From: Streptomyces sannanensis
Lineage (GTDB): Bacteria; Actinomycetota; Actinomycetes; Streptomycetales; Streptomycetaceae
Assembly: GCF_039536205.1 (NCBI RefSeq)
Contig: NZ_BAAAYL010000001.1
Location: 2,914,001-2,978,000, forward strand
Direction of reading: 5' to 3'
Length of the DNA: 64,000 bases
Both the position numbers and the translations under genes were made by a program. Under the pieces are notes generated by a model. That model was given only the letters and a program-made list of their open reading frames with translations. It was not told where the DNA came from and searched no databases. Below, piece by piece: positions 59,418 to 64,000 of the stretch (position 1 is the stretch's first letter; each line of letters opens with the position of its first letter).

Positions 59418-60230
59418 TCAGGAGTCGCTCCGGCGTCCCGCCGAAGACGCGTACCTCGCCGGGGAGGTCCCTATGGATGCGGTGAAGTCGCGGGTGAAGT
59501 GCGCCTGATCGGCGTAGCCCAGTTCGGCGGCGAGAGCGGACCAGTCCTGCGGGTCGGTGGCCGCACGTGCGGCGGCTTCCTGCATGCGGGTTCGCCGGAT
59601 CACCCACTTGGGTCCGATGCCGACGTATTCGGCGAACAGCCTCTGCAGCCGGCGCACGCTCATGTCGGCGATCGCGGCCAGCTGGGACACGCGTAGAACA
59701 GTAGGGTCGGTGCTGATCGTTTCAACCAGCCTGGCCGCCTCATCGATGGCAGGGTCAGGCGTGGGGCGGAAGTCGCGCAGGAGCGTGGCTGCGAGGTGGA
59801 GCGCGGTGGGCACGCAGGGTTCAGTGATGATGGCGTCTGCTGCTGCCCGCGCCGCCGGGCCGAAAATCTCTTCGATGTCCAGGACTCGGTCGGTGAGGGT
59901 GGACACCGGGGCAGTGAGGAAGGGGCGGAAGCCGCCGGGTCGGAATCGCAGACCGAGTGCCCGGCCGGTGCCAGAGATCTCTCGGGTGAACGTGTCGCTG
60001 ACGATGCCTGTGATTTGGGCCTGCCCGCCGGTGATGAAGGTGAGGTGGACCACCGGGTGGGTGAGGACTTGCTGCCGGTGTGGTTCGGTCAAGTCCCAGC
60101 GGAGGATCCAGTAACCGTCCACGAATGGGGTCAGATCCGCCGGGGTCGGCTCGTGGTCGATTCGGAACCGCTCAGCCGCGGTGCGCGGGTCGAGGATGAC
60201 CCGCTGTCGCGTTTGTTCAATACCCGTCAT
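59418..60230 (-). CDS. AraC family transcriptional regulator
   Basis: A 270-residue regulator. The N-terminal ligand domain is of the DUF6597 type (VDGYWILRWDLTEPHRQQVL, then HPVVHLTF and a region with FRPGGFRPFL). The C-terminal double HTH is at about 165-260 (VSQLAAIADMSVRRLQRLF, and LAAELGYADQAHFTRDF). ATG 60230 is the best start. It is divergent from the DinB-type enzyme at 60277, a pairing common for this regulator type. Its last codons run directly into an integrase remnant, so its 3' end may have been rebuilt by recombination. Confidence 0.92.
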   Translation of the reverse strand: MTGIEQTRQRVILDPRTAAERFRIDHEPTPADLTPFVDGYWILRWDLTEPHRQQVLTHPVVHLTFITGGQAQITGIVSDTFTREISGTGRALGLRFRPGGFRPFLTAPVSTLTDRVLDIEEIFGPAARAAADAIITEPCVPTALHLAATLLRDFRPTPDPAIDEAARLVETISTDPTVLRVSQLAAIADMSVRRLQRLFAEYVGIGPKWVIRRTRMQEAAARAATDPQDWSALAAELGYADQAHFTRDFTASIGTSPARYASSAGRRSDS

Positions 60231-60276
60231 CGTCGTCCTGTCTACCGTGCCTGAGGGCAAGCAGGGAAGGGATGAC

Positions 60277-60921
60277 GTGGAGATCAGATCTGTGATGGCC
60301 CGAGCCTCCAAATCGGCGGTGGACATCGTCCGAGGGATCGGGCCGGACGCGTTCGACGGGCACACACCGTGTCCGGAGCTGAAGGTCGGTGCACTCCTGA
60401 ATCACCTGATCTTCTTCACCGGCGTGCGAGGGCACGCCGCGGGCCTGAAGCGGCCCCCGCAGGCTCCGGATGAGGTGACGGAGGGGCATGACTTCACCGC
60501 GGAGCCGGATTGGGCCGAGACGTATGCCGCCCAGACGGCGGCGACCGCCGCCGTCTGGAGCGCTCCGGAGGCTTGGGCCGGCGAGACGGCGCTGACCGGG
60601 AGCGGGCGGATGCCGGCCCGCTTCATCGGTGGGATCGTGCTGGGCGAGTGGTTGCTCCACGGTTGGGACCTGGCGGTGGCCACCGGGCAAAAGCTGAACG
60701 TGGACGACGAACTCGCGACAGCGCTGTACGAGGACATCGCTGGGAAAGCCGAGATGGCCAGGCAGTACGGGGTGTTCGGCCCCGAAGTGAGCGTGCCGCC
60801 GACCGCGCCGCTTTTTGAACGCGCTCTGGGACTAGCGGGCCGTGACCCGTCGTGGAAGCGCCCAGTTGACCGCACCACAGCTGCACCAGATCGAGCGGGG
60901 AACGGCGGGGAACCACGGTGA
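60277..60921 (+). CDS. TIGR03086-type DinB/mycothiol-dependent enzyme
   Basis: A 214-residue protein of the mycothiol-dependent maleylpyruvate isomerase-like DinB superfamily. It has TPCPELKVGALLNHLIFFTG (first metal His), and GEWLLHGWDLAVATGQ with the HxWDLA-type second metal pair. Members use mycothiol, the actinobacterial thiol, for isomerisation or detoxification. GTG 60277 has AAGG six bases upstream. It is divergent from the AraC regulator, a likely control pair. A good terminator follows. Confidence 0.85.
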   Translation: MEIRSVMARASKSAVDIVRGIGPDAFDGHTPCPELKVGALLNHLIFFTGVRGHAAGLKRPPQAPDEVTEGHDFTAEPDWAETYAAQTAATAAVWSAPEAWAGETALTGSGRMPARFIGGIVLGEWLLHGWDLAVATGQKLNVDDELATALYEDIAGKAEMARQYGVFGPEVSVPPTAPLFERALGLAGRDPSWKRPVDRTTAAPDRAGNGGEPR

Positions 60922-60942
60922 TGGACTGGCAGCAAGCACGAG

Positions 60943-60979
60943 AACGGCCCCTGGCCGATTTACCTGGTCAGGGGCCGTT
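60943..60979 (+). terminator. Terminator after the DinB-type gene
   Basis: AACGGCCCCTG (60943-60953) pairs with CAGGGGCCGTT (60969-60979), and GCC/GGT extends the stem by three base pairs. Confidence 0.8.
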
Positions 60980-61140
60980 TCACCTGGCGGTGGCAGGTTC
61001 CCTTGCCGCGCCACCGCCCCGTTTCGGACCAAAACGTGATCTTGCAGCCTGGGCCTGAGCGGAAGAGAGGGCGATCTGGCATCCACAGTTGACGTCAACG
61101 ACATTGGACCGCCGCAGCGTTGAGCGGCCTTTTGCGGACG

Positions 61141-61236
61141 ATGATGAAGATCCTGTTGGCCTTCGTGGCGCTCATCGTCGTCTTCCTGGTAGCGGGCTTG
61201 ATCACGGCGGTGTCCATGGCATTTGCCCTCCGTTGA
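61141..61236 (+). CDS. Possible 31-residue single-helix membrane peptide
   Basis: ATG 61141 opens MMKILLAFVALIVVFLVAGL and continues ITAVSMAFALR to a stop. The whole peptide is one strong membrane helix with a basic end. Small hydrophobic peptides of this kind occur among Spd-type spread proteins of integrating plasmids and among stress peptides. The ribosome site is weak. The rest of 60980-61497 shows no other gene. Confidence 0.4.
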   Translation: MMKILLAFVALIVVFLVAGLITAVSMAFALR

Positions 61237-61497
61237 GCCGTGAGTTGAGGGTGCCGTACGGGCCCGGTGCTGTACAGCAGCGAGTACAGCAACCGCGGTG
61301 ACCGCAATCGATCGCTACCGCCCCTCAGTGCCAGGCCGGCCAGCCCCGTAGACCTTACTGACCGCCGTGCCGGTAGTTCGCATCGAGGGGCAAGGCCGAC
61401 GCGCACTTCCCTCTGGGACCACACGCTCTGCACGCACCGCACGAAGCCAGCCCAGAAGGGGCTGCGCTCGCCCCCGAGCCCTGCCATAGTCGCGGCT

Positions 61498-62376
61498 GTG
61501 AGCAACAAGGAGGCTCTGCCTGAACTGGTGCTGCACGGCAGACGAGGGATCGCACGCTTGACGAAGAATGCCGTTCTGCTGGACCGGTCGGGGATCCGGT
61601 TGATGATTCCGCTGATGGCGGTCGAGACAGTTCGTGTCAGCGGGGCGAAACAACGGACTGCCGAGATCGTGCTGACCTCGGGCTCCGCCGAGGCTGATGC
61701 GACGGCGGTGTACGCGATCCGATCCAGCAGCGCCGAGGCCGTCACGGCTTTTGCACATGCCGTCAACTCGGCCATTCCCGAGCGGGACGAGGCGGAGCGG
61801 TGCTTCGACGGCGCGGTACTGGTAAGGACGTCAGCCACCCCGCTGGTGGTCAAGGAGCGGCTCTGGTCGCCGCGTGAGCGGGCAGTCGCCGGGGTGTTCG
61901 CCGGAGTCTTCGTTCTTGGGCTGGTGCTGCCCGGCCTGCGGAGGGACGGGGAGCTCATGACGGTGTGGGCTGCATGCTTCGCGGCGTTTTTGGCGGGGTG
62001 CGCGGTCGCTTACAGCACGTGGAACGCGTTGGTGGTGTGGTGGATACTGCGGCGTCGTGGCATAACCGTTGTCGGTACGTACGAGGATTTCGAGTACGGG
62101 TCGACGGACGCCAGCCCGGGCACCCGGGTGTACGCCTTCACCGACGTGACCGGGGCGGCGCATAAATTCCGTGGCGACGGCAGGATCGTGAGCCACGAGC
62201 CAGACCGGATCGAGATCACGTACGACCCCGCCAGACCCGAGCGCGCGATCGGCCGGAAAGACCCATGGGTCAAAACTCTTCACTTGCTGGCCTGGCTGTT
62301 CCTCGGAGTGCCCGTGACGATCGCCACGGCAGCCTACCTGCTGATCTACTTCTCTGCCGCGCTGTTCGGCGCCTGA
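61498..62376 (+). CDS. DUF3592-like membrane protein
   Basis: A 292-residue membrane protein. An N-terminal soluble domain (about 1-115, ELVLHGRRGIARLTKNAVLL, PH-like) is followed by two helices at about 125-175, a cytoplasmic or exposed DUF3592-type domain (YEDFEYGSTDASPGTRVYAF, then IEITYDPARPERA), and a C-terminal helix. GTG 61498 has no ribosome site, but CATAGT ends seven bases before it, so a leaderless message is likely. Function unknown. Confidence 0.7.
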   Translation: MSNKEALPELVLHGRRGIARLTKNAVLLDRSGIRLMIPLMAVETVRVSGAKQRTAEIVLTSGSAEADATAVYAIRSSSAEAVTAFAHAVNSAIPERDEAERCFDGAVLVRTSATPLVVKERLWSPRERAVAGVFAGVFVLGLVLPGLRRDGELMTVWAACFAAFLAGCAVAYSTWNALVVWWILRRRGITVVGTYEDFEYGSTDASPGTRVYAFTDVTGAAHKFRGDGRIVSHEPDRIEITYDPARPERAIGRKDPWVKTLHLLAWLFLGVPVTIATAAYLLIYFSAALFGA

Positions 62377-62994
62377 TCCGGGATCGCAGCGACCGTCACC
62401 GTCTCCACACTCCCCCTATGGTCGACTGCTGGCGCAGTGAGTCTGTGTGGCCGCGCGATCGCGGAGCAAGGTCGCATGCGGCTGTGACGGCAGTGCTGAC
62501 GGCAACGCGGCCGAACGTCCACGGATGAGGGCAGCGCCAGGCGGAATCAGGATCGGGGTCCAGGCCTGGGAGAGCACCGGTTGCCCGCATCTTCTAAGCG
62601 CCGGATCGCATCCCCGGGTGAGTGTCCAACTGCGTGACAACGCCGACGTACAGCGGCGGACAAGCGCGGACGTCTGTGCACCAGCGTCGCAGGTGAGAGG
62701 AACAGCCGGCCAAGGTCGAGCGCCCAGCCAAATTCGTTCGGGACGAAGAGGTCGTGTGCCACAGCCGTGCCGGATCGAGCGGTCAGCCACGGTCAATCGA
62801 GGTGCGTAGCCGCGTGGATGACCGTTGGCGGCCTCAGCGCCCCGTGCGGGTGTTGACCAGTGAGGATGTGTCCGCGGGCGGCGCCAGGCCTACAAAGCAG
62901 CGGTCGTCAGCCACGAGGGTCGCGGCTCAACCCTGCCAATGAGGCCAAATCGCGACCTATCACGACCCATTCAGGTCCGCTCACACTCGAACAC
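62377..62994. other. Long intergenic region, no gene seen
   Basis: About 620 bases with mixed codon bias and no frame over 120 codons that has a ribosome site. Nothing recognisable was found on either strand. Confidence 0.45.
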
Positions 62995-63465
62995 ATGGGG
63001 GCGACAGGGGACATTCGCTGGACAGCGTGCCAAGTCTGTTACACGGAAGACCCGACCGTGCGCACACGTGGTCGGATCAACCTCTTGGCCGTACTCTGCG
63101 ATCCCTGTTGGAACAGGGTGGCCAACGACCTTGCCGAGGACGAGGGCGCCACGGCCCCTCCGCTGCCCGAGCCTGGCCCTGACGACGTGTCATTGATCGA
63201 GCCGCCCACGTGTGACGACTGCGGAGCCCCGGTTCGCCTCTACCCGACCAACTACGACCGATGGGTGAGTCTGGCCACGGCAGAGCTCCCTGCCAAGAAC
63301 GTGCCGGCCCGCTATCGCTGGCGGCTCATGAAGCGGTACGCCCGGCATTCGAGCATGGTCGTCGATCTCGTGGCCGTCCGACTGCGGGGCATCGATCCGT
63401 TGCTCAGCGAGCTGGTGGTTCCTGCTCACCGCATGCTGTGCGTCCAGGACGAGGACGAGCCGTAG
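62995..63465 (+). CDS. DUF6083-type zinc-finger protein
   Basis: A 156-residue cytoplasmic protein with three Cys pairs: C13-x2-C16, CDPCW (about 36-39) and CDDCG (about 72-75), the last with APVRLYPTNYDRW, the pattern of the streptomycete DUF6083 family. It probably binds zinc. ATG 62995. These proteins are often near accessory or mobile genes. Function unknown. Confidence 0.75.
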   Translation: MGATGDIRWTACQVCYTEDPTVRTRGRINLLAVLCDPCWNRVANDLAEDEGATAPPLPEPGPDDVSLIEPPTCDDCGAPVRLYPTNYDRWVSLATAELPAKNVPARYRWRLMKRYARHSSMVVDLVAVRLRGIDPLLSELVVPAHRMLCVQDEDEP

Positions 63466-63612
63466 GCCGGCGTGCCGTGCCCCCGGCGTGCCCGTTCCGA
63501 AGGGTCGGCACGGGGAATCACGGGGAACGGCGGCCGCCCATCGATTCCTGCCCAGGTCAGCGTCTTGCCAGGTCGGCCGGAATCCGCATACGCGATCTTC
63601 CAAACTGGGGCT

Positions 63613-63744
63613 TCACTCCTTGTACAGCTCGATGAAGCGGCGGGTGACGTTGGCCGGGTGGAGCAGTTCCCCGTTCTCCCGCGTGAAGAGGCGGCCGGTC
63701 TCCAGCCAGGCGGTCCCCCACTTCTCACGCTTCCAGGTTTCAAC
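63613..63744 (-). pseudogene. Tyrosine integrase, internal fragment 3
   Basis: VETWKREKWGTAWLETGRLF, then TRENGELLHPANVTRRFIEL and YKE is the mid-catalytic segment that in intact integrases precedes the HDLRH box. A stop follows at 63613 and the C-terminal catalytic part is absent. The rest of 63466-63821 shows no gene. Confidence 0.75.
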
Positions 63745-63821
63745 TCCCGCCCTAGGCAATTGCGGTGGCATCCTCGTGCATACGCCGTCAAGTCAGGCCG
63801 TGTACTCGCCAGGGGGAGCAC

Positions 63822-64000
63822 GTGGAACACCTTGAGCCGGAAGACGCTCGGATCATCGGGGCCTACACCATTCTCAGACGCCTGGGAGCTGGCGGCATGG
63901 GGCGCGTTTACCTGGCCCGCACAGCCGACGGCCGCCCTGTCGCTGTGAAGACGATGAACGAGGCTGGGGCCCGGAACAAGGAGCTTCGCACGCGGTTCGT
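63822..64000 (+). CDS. Serine/threonine protein kinase, N-terminal part (continues past the window)
   Basis: GTG 63822 follows AGGGGGAG. The 59 visible residues read IIGAYTILRRLGAGGMGRVY with the Gly-rich ATP loop GAGGMGRV, followed by GRPVAVKTM with the catalytic Lys. This is the start of a Hanks-type (PknB-like) kinase. The rest, including any membrane and sensor domains, lies beyond the window. Confidence 0.88.
   Translation, partial: MEHLEPEDARIIGAYTILRRLGAGGMGRVYLARTADGRPVAVKTMNEAGARNKELRTRF

Overview
The window is chromosomal DNA of a Streptomyces species. The GC content is very high with strong third-position GC bias, GTG and TTG starts are common, and several genes are hallmarks of sporulating actinomycetes: an SsgA-like protein, the principal-like sigma factor HrdD, the septal membrane protein SepX (GlpR) and a tricorn-type protease. 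No rRNA, CRISPR array or prophage is visible. There are two tRNA genes (Ala-CGC, Arg-CCT), one nearly complete IS701-type insertion sequence and many degraded mobile remnants.

Layout. 1-10 kb: the end of a protein O-mannosyltransferase, a secreted protein with C-terminal repeats, a penicillin-binding transpeptidase, a YbaK-type deacylase, a RibD-like reductase, a class C-type serine hydrolase, a small gene whose 3' end lies inside a 173-bp tandem repeat, then a nickel ECF transporter operon (nikMN-nikQ-nikO) behind a Nur-type operator, and an SsgA-like gene. 10-17 kb: a tricorn protease, a 120-bp duplication, a repeat-containing small protein, an SDR/Baeyer-Villiger monooxygenase operon and a MerR regulator. 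17.5-24.3 kb: a lipoprotein/HlyD-like/ABC ATPase/permease operon followed by a sensor kinase and a convergent response regulator, plausibly one envelope-stress export module. 24.4-27.7 kb: exonuclease III, a GNAT, a toxin-antitoxin pair with a nonsense-broken toxin, and tRNA-Ala. 27.7-33.6 kb: a one-strand cluster galU - glp/moeA - moaC - mog - rimJ-like GNAT - sepX, with folate cyclo-ligase divergent to it. 33.6-49 kb: penicillin acylase, a CPA1 antiporter that appears to start with CTG, an MFS pump, FmdB zinc ribbon, MTA phosphorylase, a SAF-like exported protein, P1 peptidase, L,D-transpeptidase, a second MFS pump with a WYL regulator, and hrdD behind a perfect sigma-R promoter.

49-57 kb: a 172-bp miniature inverted-repeat element, an extradiol dioxygenase divergent from a MarR regulator whose likely partner transporter survives only as a frameshifted tail, an M6 metalloprotease, a three-gene Streptomyces-type GntR module, a broken type VII secretion-like gene, and an NfeD-flotillin pair. 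57-64 kb: a worn accessory island beginning at tRNA-Arg(CCT). It holds three different tyrosine-recombinase fragments, an IS982-like transposase tail, an IS701-family element with perfect ends and a CTAG target duplication, an AraC regulator with a mycothiol-type DinB enzyme, a DUF3592-like membrane protein, a DUF6083 protein and the start of a Ser/Thr kinase.

Two themes run across the window. First, a 35-bp palindromic element (plus a longer relative) sits in frame inside four genes, adding extra residues to each protein. Second, short tandem duplications of very different unit length (173, 120, 39, 18 bp) lie in or at the ends of genes. Functional statements come from motif recognition; no database search was run.
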